DNA of 64,000 nt from Oscarella lobularis. Lineage: Eukaryota; Porifera; Homoscleromorpha; Homosclerophorida; Oscarellidae. Made by a program: the position numbers and the translations under genes. Positions 55,259 to 64,000 of this stretch are shown piece after piece (the first letter of the stretch is position 1; the number at the start of each line of letters is the position of its first letter). The DNA lies in contig NC_089180.1 in the NCBI RefSeq assembly GCF_947507565.1, positions 2,232,001 through 2,296,000 of the forward strand, in the 5' to 3' direction. The notes under the pieces were generated by a model. The model saw nothing but the letters and a program-made list of their open reading frames with translations. It was not told the origin of the DNA and did not search any database.

Positions 55259-55950
55259 GTTGCAGAGTACCCAAAATCACAACTCATCGTTTTTTCTATC
55301 GATGAATTGTTGCAGAGTACCTCACATCACAATTTATCGCCTTTCTATTGAAGAAGACAATGAATTAGTGCTTACAAAGTTTTGTGTTCCCGCTCACGCT
55401 ATGTAATCGATGCAATGGCTAAATCAGGATAGATTAATGCTCTGCTAGTTTGCGGACTCTCGTGAAAACAGGTTCGAAATGTATCTGTTTTGCAACCCGC
55501 CGAGCGTATTTGAAAAGCGCGTCACTCGCAACCCGTTCTACGCCCACTGATTGCGTTTCGTAGTTGTTGCACTCACGAAAGATTGGTTTGAATGATTAGC
55601 AATCGTTCCTCGTTTAATGTGAAATAAAATCCGGGCCGTTGACTCACTTCATCTACCTGCACTTCAACCCGGCGTTGAGCAGAGACAACAAAACCGTCAT
55701 TAAATGTCAGCCGGACGGCGAAAAAGAAACCTAGTTGGCTCGTTTGAAATTGATCGTGCACGCTACGGACATTCTCATCATAGATATAAATGTAGCGTCA
55801 TTGACCGAGTTGTTTTATACTCCGCTCTAAAAGTTAAAAATCATTAGAGATGGCGCTGTTACACTACAGTAAAATTCATTATTTCATCCTCGGATGCCGC
55901 TGAGATAGATTATATACAAGAAGAGAAACCGTACAATGTGATTTTGTCTG
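55259..55950. other. no recognisable gene; local duplication
   Basis: The unit gttgcagagtacc...atcaca...atcg occurs twice (about 55259-55300 and 55312-55340). No supported coding frame. Confidence 0.5.
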
Positions 55951-55961
55951 TACTTCTTTTC

Positions 55962-58311
55962 AAATCTTAGCAGACTCTCCCACAAAGTCAATCTGTAAAA
56001 GCCACTCAGTTAGTCACATAAATGAGCTGTTTGCTTTTTACTTTGATGCGACGATAAGGATTGAACTTTTTCCGCCTGCAGTACTGGAACGCGTCGTCCA
56101 GGAAATGTTCACTTTCCCGCCGAACGGGTATTGATATTGGATCTCGCTCAAGGAGTTGAGAACTTAGTTCATTCGCAAGTTCGACCAATCTAGCCATTCT
56201 AGGAAAAATTAGCGGTACGTTACGACACCATGTAAAAATTAAACATACGATTTTGATAGTTCTCTCTGAGAAGATTTGTTTCCCTACTTTTTGGAGATAA
56301 AGTGTCCAAAATAACCTGTGGATGATATGTGTCAACAACACCATACTGTCTGACCGTTAGAAATCAGCACCACACCTGTTCTTCTTCATCAGCATTTTCA
56401 GCGATTAGTGTAATGAGAGACTTCCCGCTAAAGGCGTCATTAATTGTGCGGCCAAAGACTAGTGCTATTTTCATTTGTGAAGGTGGACGGGAACCGCTGT
56501 TTAACAGTCGCACTCGACATGGGTTAGTTATACTGTCATGCGTGCTAACCCAGAGAACTATTTCCTGTCAAAAACGTCCTACAAATATATACGTCCGTAC
56601 CCATGTCAACTTACACTGAAGAAGGAGCGACGGTCAAATTTTCTATTGACTATCTCAGAATTGGGAAAACGCACTTTGATGGTCACATTTCCGTAGTCTT
56701 TCTTCCGATGGTTCTGGTGATAAAAGACTTTCAATATTTTGCTTCATTTCAGCGCAATTCTACAGGAGATATAGTCGTGTTTCAAACAAATCTTTACTGT
56801 TTAAACACTTAAATTGCCTTCACGGCCTTCTCCGCTTGTGCGCGAGCTTCGTCCTAACAGATACGCACTATATTAGCTGTTTCCAGCTCTATAGTCACGT
56901 CTAATAACCTTTCTGACATCTGCTTCCAGCGACGCTTTGTAAGCATTGTCTTGAGAGAGGCGAATTGCCCTAAACTGAAGTTAAGTGTAGCGGAATGTCG
57001 ATGCTCTTTGATGCATCAGTGACCTCATCTAAAGATTCCTGCTGATGTGATGAGCATCCTTCGTCGTCGTCACCGCCATCGTCCCCAGTCATGTCAATGA
57101 AGTGTCTATACAATAGTAAATTGGTGACACAGTGGTAGTGGTCGGCAAAAGCGGAAACACTGACATTTCAGATTTGCTGTCGTCGTCATTGCGGTCGTTT
57201 TCCTCTCTTTTTAGTTTGTCCTCCAAGAGCTTATCGAGCGAGTAGTCGTCAACGTCGAGATCTTCGGCGGCCTCTTCGGTTCTAAACACAAATTTCCTTA
57301 GTCAGACGATATGTATTATACGTTATGCTTCGCATACTCTTGCACTCTGTACGGGCAATTATCAACGTGTTCCCTCATTCCAGCCATTGTTTGGCTTTTT
57401 GAACAATACCGACATTTCACAATAATCTTAATAGAAAATTTCTCGATAATGCCAGTTGTATCAATTTAATGCCAGTCGCATCAATTTCTGAGTTTGTACC
57501 GTATCTTCGTCTTCTTCTTCTTCTTCTCTAGGGGTGAGGTCTAATTCGTCGATAATTGGACGAATGTAACACTTCGCATGTCCTAAGTTCCGTTTTAGGA
57601 CGTGTGAAGCAGTAACGTGGCCGATAGAGTTGAGATCTTTCTTGCCATAACCCGTTGTACGTAGCAATTCGTACGCTTTATCCCGAAGAGCTGGGAATGC
57701 CGCTAGCAGAAGTTCGTGTACTTGTCGAGCGTTCGCAGAAGTAGGAACAGTGATTTCCTTTTCGCCGAGGCCCGCACGCTCTAGCTTCACACGAAGGGGA
57801 ACGTCTGGAACATGCTCTTGTTTTGAACTGGAAAGGCAAACAAATAACCGACGCCATTCTGTCGGAGGAGGAGCAGCGTGTTTTGTTGACGACGGGTGTT
57901 TCCGTTTTCTGCCTCCCGCCACACCGCTCCTTCGCGTCGAAGAATAGCCGAACAATCGAGCGTGTTCGGCCGCTGCGGAAGAGGGCGTCGAAGCATTTGT
58001 AGGATCTTCTCTGGCGCGCGTCGTTCGTGACGTACTTATACGGTACCGTTAGAGTACGGAATAGACCATTTGCACTTAAACTGACCTGTTTTCGTCGCCG
58101 TTTCCGAGCGCGACCCTTGCGCTTTGGCTTGATCCAGAAACTGGAAGACGACGAGAAGCAGAACCTGACCCGGAGGAACCTTTACGCAGTTGATCGGCAT
58201 CAAAACACCAACAAAACCGGCATGAGACCTACCGGCTAACTGTACATCGCCAGCTACTGAGTTTAAAAGCGAAATAGCTTCGAGGACCTTGCTCTGGCTC
58301 GTGCGATCCAT
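55962..58311 (-). pseudogene. HECT-type E3 ubiquitin ligase gene, broken inside HECT
   Basis: The only convincing host-like gene. Minus-strand exons: 58311-58233 (MDRTSQSKVLEAISLLNSV); about 58020-57497 (HARLFGYSS, then RRLFVCLSSSKQEHVP, AGLGEKEITVP and KCYIRPIIDELDL). Next come an acidic exon 57281-57161, another near 57105-56985, SQDNAYKASLEADVRK near 56950, EARAQAEKAVKA, and VTIKVRFPNSEIVNRKF near 56650. The exon near 56200-56035 has IPVRRESEHFLDDAFQYC and FNPYRRIK, the start of a HECT domain. The next exon (from 55992) reads IDFVGESAK and hits TGA. The catalytic Cys region is missing. It is either a truncated pseudogene or continues through an exon I cannot see. Some exon borders are approximate. 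Confidence 0.65.
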
Positions 58312-58490
58312 TGGCAGTGGCAGAAACAGCTCCGAACACGTGGAAACTTAACGCGCGCATAAGAAAATTACATCCTGGATGCGACGACGAATAGTCCCGA
58401 ATCATTCAATATGTGTGTATAAATTAGACTAAAAATTAAGGTATTGGTAATTACGACTAAATAACGGTCCAAGAGTCACTAGGTCACTAA

Positions 58491-58538
58491 GTCGAATGGA
58501 CGGGTTTTTAGAAGCGGTTCGGGCACGGTTAGTCAAAT
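58491..58538 (+). repeat. 41-bp satellite unit, left of P-like copy 3
   Basis: One unit (gtcgaatggacgggtttttagaagcgg...) of the array at 61247-61768, separated from it by the transposon. Confidence 0.92.
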
Positions 58539-59068
58539 CACGGATCTTAGAGGAGATGGATTGGCAACGCACTGTATTGTGACGTCATGTCTCGTATCAT
58601 CCGTGCCTGTGCCACACCCCCTCCTTTTTAACGTGTTGAGCGCGCTGAATGTCATTTGCAAGCTAAATAGAAGGTTGTCGAAGGTGATCGGATGTGATCC
58701 CTTAGTTCCTAATGTCCATTGCACCGATACAGCATTTGTTTTCCGTTCGCGAGATCGATTATCGCACCGATTTGGTCGCTTTTGATCGCGTAAGTATCAC
58801 AGAAAAGTTTTGTGCGATTTTCCTACCTCGATCGCGTGATCTAGAGAGTGGAAAAGCCATCTAGTCGCAGCGTTACAATACTTGGCGTGCAACCGTTGAG
58901 GTTAGACTTGACTTGTTTCTTGTTTAGGCTAAATACGGGCCATTTTTGGCCCCAAACACGCGATCCTTTTGTGCGATTTTCCTGCCCTCTCAGCACCCAT
59001 TTGGCGCTTGATAACAGCCTGAGCACCTGCTCTTGTCTTCGCAGAGTGCAACTAAAGTGACGAAAGTC

Positions 59069-60430
59069 ATGGGTAAACGAAGGCTGGGTCTCGCAAGGCG
59101 CGTGAAAAATCACGAACGCAAGCGACGCTTGAAGACAAAAAATCGCACTGGCAGACCGTCTAAAAGAAAAGTATTAGTATTTCTGCACATTTCATATTGA
59201 TCACGAAGATGCACCGCTCTGCAGGACGTGTCTATGATTCTATCAGAGCCATCAGAGCCTCAGTCACCGTCGCTACGGGAGTCCTCAACAGTAACACGTG
59301 CAGAAGAAGACGAGACGATGGAGAGCCTAACATCGTCATTGAGGCTACCTGACAACGCGTGGTCTGTCACAGAAAAGGCGAAAGGCTTTCACCTTCGACG
59401 AGTAGTCGTCACGTCAGAGGAAACGGGCCAATCAGCAGTATCGCATAGCGTCATGATTGGAGCAGACCGTACCTGGAAGGTTTGTTGCTATGACAATCCA
59501 CTACCGGCTGACTGTGGCATTCTGCATTCACTCCCAGCGGAAGCGAGCAGTGACGTCATAAATGAAATTCTTAAGCGATTAGACACCAGCACCTTTTGCC
59601 TTGGCAACAACGACGAGAAGTTTGTCGCGTTTGCTCAGTCTAAAAAGGGAAAGTTCTATTCGATTGACGGAAAAACTGTTGTTGCTCATCTAACGCCCTC
59701 TTTCCGCGATGGTGACGACAGCCAAACCGTCCGTTCATCTTCCTGTTCAATTCTAATTGATCACACCACTAAGACCCGTGATCACACCAAAGTCTCTGAA
59801 CGTTGCTCTCACTGTTCCAAATACCGCAATACTCTCTTCAGAGCGTTTGGTCGATACAGGGAAAAAATGACCACAGAAAGAAGTGTACCTTTAAGCAGTA
59901 ATGACAGCCGTGCAAACGTACGTTACCTCAACACGCCGGAGCGTAGTCTCCGGTTCAAGCAACTGAAATCTCGTGCAACAGCTGCCGAGCGAAAATTGAA
60001 AAAACTGGTTGCTGATCGTGGAAAGTGATGGTGTCAGTCTCGAAGATGACATGCAGGATGATTTTGGAAGAATGCTAAATGAGATGACGGATGAAATCAG
60101 GCGCAGCAATCCAGAAGATTCGTTGAAAAGAATTTTCTGGGATCACCAGCTGGAAGCTTTGCAAGGCAAGAATCCTCGTCAAATCACCCTGCAGTAATAA
60201 AAATGTGCCTGCACCTCAAGTTCAAATCTTCGAGTGCCTACCGTTCCGTCCGAGAATCGGGCGTTATAACCCTTCCTTGCGAGAGAACTTTATTCGATTA
60301 TTCCCACTGGTGTAAGAGAACGTCAGGGTTTAGTGAAATTCTAAATAAGCAATTGCAAAAGGAAGCTAACATAATAGAAGAAAAAGACAAATATGTCGTA
60401 CTCACCTTTGACGAGATGCAAGAACGCCTG
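59069..60430 (+). pseudogene. P-like transposase, N-terminal half
   Basis: Exon 1 (59069-59170) encodes a basic N-terminus ending NRTGRPSKRK, with a GRP core like an AT-hook. A 54-nt GT-AG intron (59171-59224) follows. Exon 2 carries CLGNNDEKFVAFAQSKKGK, paired cysteines (CSHCSKYRNTLF) and RYLNTPERSLRFKQL, all matching copy 1. A shift near 60025 leads to NEMTDEIRRSNPEDSLKRI. Two stops at 60195-60200 precede LPCERTLFDYSHW and the first catalytic block VVLTFDEMQE. The gene then ends in the deletion. As in copy 1, no THAP finger is visible before or inside these exons. Confidence 0.8.
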
Positions 60431-60511
60431 TTAGGCTTTGGCGAGTGGCTTTTTCAATTTCGCGAAACAACGTGTACGCGACATCGTTGACTTGGAAAAG
60501 CCCTCCTCTGG

Positions 60512-61156
60512 TCACAGATCTGACCCACGTCGTTGTGTAATCCAAAAAGAAGGATCCTGTCTTTCGACTTCACAGCCGTCGTTAGCTGCCAACCTTTTCA
60601 GGCAGCTGATAAATAAAGACTTGTCCGCAACCGTGTATCTTCCGTATTTTTTCAGCAAGGAATACGGAACGTATCCCGCAGCATATCGGATAATGTTCTC
60701 TTCTTCACTTGACAACGCCACAGCCACTGATGGTGCCGACGGCGGAGCTGGCTGAGCTGCATTTCCGCACTCAGTAATCGACATAATGAGCGACTTTAGT
60801 ATTCTTTCGTTCACGTACTGCCGAACTAGCGAATGAAGATTGCTCTTCAACTTCGAAAGAAAAGCCTCCCACAAATCATCCAGAGTTGTGAGTCGAACAC
60901 GGTGAAATTCTTCCCACAGCTTTTGTTTGCTGACTGCTTTTGTTGTAGAACATCTCTCAGCCGTTAAACAGACTCTCTTTAAAACATCAAAATGACTCTT
61001 TGAAAAGTCCTCCAAAAAAGTCGAAAACTCGCTATTATCCAGTTTCTGGACAAGAACTCTTGCTTCTGCGACAGCCACGCGACTTCGGTTTGATGCAGAC
61101 GTTAGAATGGGGTCGGAGAGGGCGGCGGTAAGGGCTTCTCGAATGGACATTGACAA
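60512..61156 (-). pseudogene. P-like accessory protein, C-terminally truncated
   Basis: A 214-codon frame from the right TIR inward (start at 61156, about 60 bp inside). It shares LWEAFLSKLKSNLHSLVRQ and NIIRYAAGYVPYSLLKKYG, then SLFISCLKRL, with the genes at 28912 and 48982. The VNDAAF and SWLEQ blocks are missing because of the internal deletion; the last codons (WITQRRGSDL) run into deleted-junction sequence. The N-terminal part is longer and more divergent than in copy 1. Confidence 0.75.
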
Positions 61157-61246
61157 CGCCTCCGGGACAACAACCCACGTGACGCAGGCACGGACTAAAC
61201 CTACTAGCGTGCGTGCGTTGCCAATCCATCTCCTCTAAGATCCTTG

Positions 61247-61768
61247 GTCAAATGGACCGGTTTTTAGAAGCGGTTCGGGCACGGTTAGTCGAATGGACCG
61301 GTTTTTAGAAGCGGTTCGGGCACGGTTAGTCAAATAGACCGGTTTTTAGAAGCGATTCGGGCACGGTAAGTCGAATAGACCGGTTTTTAGAAGCGGTTTG
61401 GTCACGGTTAGTCGAATAAACCGGATTTAGAAGCGGTTCGGGCACAGTAAGTCGAATAGACCGGTTTTTAGAAGCGGTTTGGTCACGGTTAGTCGAATGG
61501 ACCGGTTTTTAGAAGCGGTTCGGGCACGGTTAGTCAAATAGACCGGTTTTTATAAGCGGTTCGGACACGGTTAGTCAAATAGACCGGTTTTTCGAAGCGG
61601 TTCGGGCACAGTAAGTCGAATAGACCGGTTTTTCGAAGCGGTTTGGTCACGGTTAGTCGAATGGACCGGTTTTTAGAAGCGGTTCGGGCACGGTTAGTCA
61701 AATAGACCGGTTTTTATAAGCGGTTCGGGCCCGTAGACCGGTTTTTAGAAGCGGTTCGGGCATGGTAA
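61247..61768 (+). repeat. 41-bp satellite array, about 12-13 copies
   Basis: The unit gtcgaatggaccggttttta-gaagcggttcgggcacggtta repeats with variants (gtcaaatagacc, cggtttggtcacgg, cacagtaa), some of which recur in ordered groups, suggesting higher-order duplication. Confidence 0.97.
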
Positions 61769-61864
61769 GACTTTTGGCACGAATAACGCGTCATAGTGTC
61801 CCACATCAGGGTTTCGCCACAGAGATACTGGCGCGCGATCCGTCTGCGCTCGGCGGTATTCGCG

Positions 61865-62112
61865 CTAGTGTTGCGATAAGAGCTTCTGCCCATCGTCAAA
61901 ATCGCGGTAGACGAGCGCCGCTCGTCCCCTCAGATAGGCCGGCGCCGCGCGAACCTTCGTGTCATCGTCCCAGTGGTTCGCATTTGCACAAACGTCGACA
62001 TGCGCAATCCATTCTTCGATGTCGCCGTCTTCGAACAGCGACGGGAGAGCGACGATTTTAGGTGCGTGACCTCCGCCTCCTCCGCCTCCTCCGTCATTGT
62101 TCGCCATTCCAA
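61865..62112 (-). pseudogene. Gypsy-like Gag N-terminal fragment
   Basis: The frame starts with a Gly run (MANNDGGGGGGGG), then LPSLFEDGDIEEWIAHVDVC and HWDDDTKVRAAPAYLRGRA, the N-terminal capsid-like region of Gypsy Gag proteins (F-G-D-W pattern). It stops at LLSQH near 61865 and shorter frames follow up to the satellite. It differs from the Gag frames at 8-10 kb. Confidence 0.72.
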
Positions 62113-62189
62113 CGCCTGTCACAGTCAGTCGTCGCTCGTCGCTCGTCGAATTTCGTCCTCCTTCCCTCCCACGCAAAGTCGAGAGGCGT

Positions 62190-62215
62190 CGGTTCGAATC
62201 GCGATCCTGTCACCA
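62190..62215 (-). promoter_or_regulatory. tRNA primer binding site
   Basis: The plus strand reads ggttcgaatcgcgatcctgt then cacca, i.e. the T-loop, acceptor strand and CCA end of a tRNA. On the minus strand this gives TGGTGACAGG... starting one base after the LTR end. Confidence 0.75.
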
Positions 62216-62216
62216 A

Positions 62217-62397
62217 TGTCGCGAATCTTGCTGGCGATTTGGATGAGCGCTCAGTCGTTTTATTCTTAGTCGGTCGCACACACTCACTTGACGCTACACT
62301 ACACCGGACAACACTAACTGAACTAACTAATCGCACGGGTACTATTAACCTACAAGGGAGGGGCCATTTACGTCACGGGCTGCAGTCCCGGACGACA
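62217..62397 (-). repeat. 5' LTR (181 bp)
   Basis: Bounded by tgtcg and cgaca inverted ends; the plus-strand left edge abuts the primer binding site. No second LTR is in the window. Confidence 0.65.
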
Positions 62398-62576
62398 ATT
62401 TCCCACAACAGAAGTGGCGCTTTGGCTGCTTCCAATACATCTTTGACAGCTTCTAGACGTCGAATTCGCTTACTAGCTATGATACCTTTCCCGTTTACGG
62501 TAAATACTGACACAAAGAAGATATAGCTTCGACGTCTAGCTGCATTTTGGGGCAATAGGGGCCAGTTTCATTTTCG

Positions 62577-62830
62577 TTGCTGTTTCCAAGAAATTTAGCG
62601 TCAGCAAATCAACAATATCATGAAAAGGAGAGAAGGATCCTGAATCTACTGTCAGAATACAAAATGACAGAGGCTGCAGACCATCTCAGAAACGACAACG
62701 AAATGGAAAAGAACCCGACGTTCAAGAGGCTCTTGCCTTACGGCCAAACAGAAAGCCTAATGGCTAAAGAAGAAAGTTCTTCAAGGAGCGAAAATATCTC
62801 GGGTCCTGTTATGAAAGAGAAAGCGGCGAC
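62577..62830 (+). CDS. hypothetical short ORF
   Basis: The frame reads LLSEYKMTEAADHLRNDNEM and RLLPYGQTESLMAKEES, predicted helical and charged. No family was recognised and no splice partners were found. It could be an exon of a host gene; confidence in coding is low. Confidence 0.25.
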
Positions 62831-62839
62831 ATTAGCGGG

Positions 62840-62925
62840 TGCTGGGCGGCAGTGGGCCGGGTGTATGCATGAACCACGGGGCACGTGACGGGTCGCGGGT
62901 TCGAATCCCGAAGCGTGCTCTTTTT
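62840..62925 (+). repeat. tRNA-derived remnant
   Basis: Contains ggcggcagtgggc (A-box-like) and a perfect B box and T-arm (gcgggttcgaatcccg), then gctctttttt as a pol III terminator. The acceptor ends do not pair, so a tRNA pseudogene or SINE head is likelier than a working tRNA. Confidence 0.45.
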
Positions 62926-62954
62926 TCCCTCTTTTCCTTTTTTTCTCTATACAG

Positions 62955-63850
62955 TACGTACCGGTCATAAGTATCAGGCCACCCCTAGTAACCCTTATAC
63001 AGAGTCAAGTTTGTATGATGCGTGATAAAAAAGTCTCTCTTTGCTTTTAGCAAAGCTTCTTTTTAAAAGAAGAGATAAGTCTTAAATTTGTAAAAAAAAC
63101 AATTGTAGCAAATTTGTGGCAATTCCATTGAGACAATACGCGCTTTAGTGATAACACTAAGAATAATACCCTTCACCGAACATGGGACAATTTTTGAGTA
63201 AAAATTGAATTTTCCTATGCTTAATTTTTTTTAATTAACTGAAAAGTCGTTAAAGTTTAACATGACAAATGTTGCAAAGTTGTCTTCCGCATGCCTCCAG
63301 TTTGGGACTAGGAAGCTACTCTGTTTGCAATAACGCCATTTTACCACCTTTTCATTTTAATTCTCCAAACTGGTCTAACTAATGCTTTAGAAATCGAAGT
63401 TGTCATTAGATGAAAGAGGAATAAATAAGCATCCTTTTCAGTTCTTTTACTGAAGTTGCTGATGCTTTTAACAGATATTTCTACGTATAGTTCTAAAACA
63501 AAAAATTTCTGATTTTTGCCTTTAGTTAGGTTGGTTTCAATCTCAAAAATTTCTCAAGCAATAAAACTAATGCATATTAACTTTGGAAGTCAAATATTAA
63601 TTCATTTTGCCTAAGTTTTGCCTAACTTTCAAAACGCACTATAAATAGACAGGGTTACAGTACTGCTCTTGCAACGCCACACAGTTGCTACAAAACTTGC
63701 AACATTTGTTCTACGAAAGAAGAGCAAAGGTAGAAGGTTGTTACTAGTGCAAACAGAAGTTCGACTTCTACGTATCTTTTGAATGAATGAGCGCGTATTA
63801 CGACAATGATTACTAAAGAAACCAGGGTGGCCTAATACATGTACCTAAGG
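62955..63850. mobile_element. possible Tc1/mariner-type non-autonomous element
   Basis: cataagtatcaggccaccc on the left and the complement of catgtattaggccaccc on the right are inverted and resemble Tc1-type ends. The interior is AT-rich and non-coding. Exact borders and the TA duplication are not fixed. Confidence 0.4.
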
Positions 63851-64000
63851 GGTCAATCTGTGATATTGGCGCTGGTTACACAACGGCCCGCACCACGGGA
63901 ATATCCATACGCATGTTTAACCTTTCACTTTCAGCAATAAGAGCCGGAGTCAGAAAAAAGGTCCTCAGATACTCAGTCCCTAACTCCGGCCCAATCAAAT

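Larger units (their letters stand above)
58539..61246. mobile_element. P-like transposon, two convergent genes, 7-bp TSD (copy 3)
   Basis: The TIRs read cacggatcttagaggagatg on the left (from 58539) and the complement of caaggatcttagaggagatg on the right (to 61246), continuing gattggcaacgcac. The 7-bp gtcaaat flanks both sides (58532-58538 and 61247-61253). The transposase enters from the left and the accessory gene from the right, as in copy 1. The middle (about 60430-60520) is deleted, removing most of the transposase core and the end of the accessory gene. The left inner TIR has tgacgtca, the right one cacgtgacg. Confidence 0.9.
61770..62397 (-). mobile_element. Gypsy-like retrotransposon 5' end
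   Basis: Minus-strand LTR (62217-62397), a primer binding site directly after it, and the start of gag. The element is cut at the satellite array. Confidence 0.75.

Noticed and set aside
58840..59120. Minus-strand open frame over the P-like transposase first exon
   Set aside because: It is the complement of a spliced, homology-supported exon and has no motif.
61247..61768. CRISPR-like array
   Set aside because: The 41-bp units are contiguous with no unique spacers, so it is a satellite.
62840..62925. functional tRNA gene
   Set aside because: B box and T-arm are perfect, but the acceptor strands do not pair and no anticodon arm can be drawn with confidence.

Overview
This window reads as intergenic or heterochromatin-like DNA of an early-branching animal, most plausibly a sponge or a relative. 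That placement is an inference from content: spliceosomal introns of about 47-65 nt with GT-AG ends, a HECT-type ubiquitin-ligase gene, TKL-type kinase exons, and a mixture of P-like, piggyBac, Merlin, Harbinger, pogo/Tigger, hAT, IS630/Tc1-like, DIRS, Gypsy and R2-like elements. No rRNA, convincing functional tRNA or CRISPR array was seen. No complete, clearly intact host gene was found. The best host locus is a HECT-type gene at about 55.96-58.31 kb on the minus strand, which breaks down just inside its HECT domain.

Layout. 0-2.3 kb: piggyBac remnant and a kinase exon. 3.0-5.2 kb: a foldback element with a 9-bp target-site duplication (TSD) and an 835-bp near-palindromic MITE with a 7-bp TSD. 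6.9-10.1 kb: a Gypsy gag/protease split by a compact gag-only LTR element with perfect 5-bp TSDs. 11.5-15.4 kb: two head-to-tail copies of an R2-like LINE. 16.0-20.8 kb: a segment repeated at 43.3-45.0 kb; in the first copy a P-like terminal-repeat element holds a hAT element that itself holds a MITE. 21.6-27.6 kb: IS630-like fragment, P-loop ATPase with frame breaks, TKL kinase exons, Merlin transposase. 27.7-35.4 kb: RecQ-carrying inverted-repeat element, DIRS terminal repeats, a near-complete P-like transposon, and a DIRS body. 35.4-37.5 kb: Tigger with a divergent HIRAN gene, then an IS630-like fragment. 38.7-42.7 kb: two Kolobok-like genes flanking a hAT gene. 45.5-49.7 kb: pogo, peptidase-like and hAT fragments and a P-accessory paralogue. 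51.0-53.0 kb: two-gene Harbinger element. 53.1-55.3 kb: protease remnant and P-accessory fragment. 55.9-58.3 kb: HECT-type gene. 58.5-61.8 kb: a second two-gene P-like element inside a 41-bp satellite. 61.8-62.4 kb: Gypsy 5' end. The rest is tRNA-like and Tc1-like repeat sequence.

The most interesting system is a family of P-like transposons with two genes. Each gene reads inward from one terminal inverted repeat (TIR) and the two converge. One gene encodes a multi-exon P-element-type transposase without a visible THAP finger. The other encodes an unrecognised accessory protein that recurs at four loci here (28.9, 49.0, 54.9 and 60.5 kb). Insertions of this family carry 7-bp target duplications, supported by related empty sites or by a tandem-repeat target. 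The wider theme is transposons that carry a second, non-transposase gene: the P-accessory protein, HIRAN with Tigger, MADF with Harbinger, and a RecQ fragment in an inverted-repeat element.
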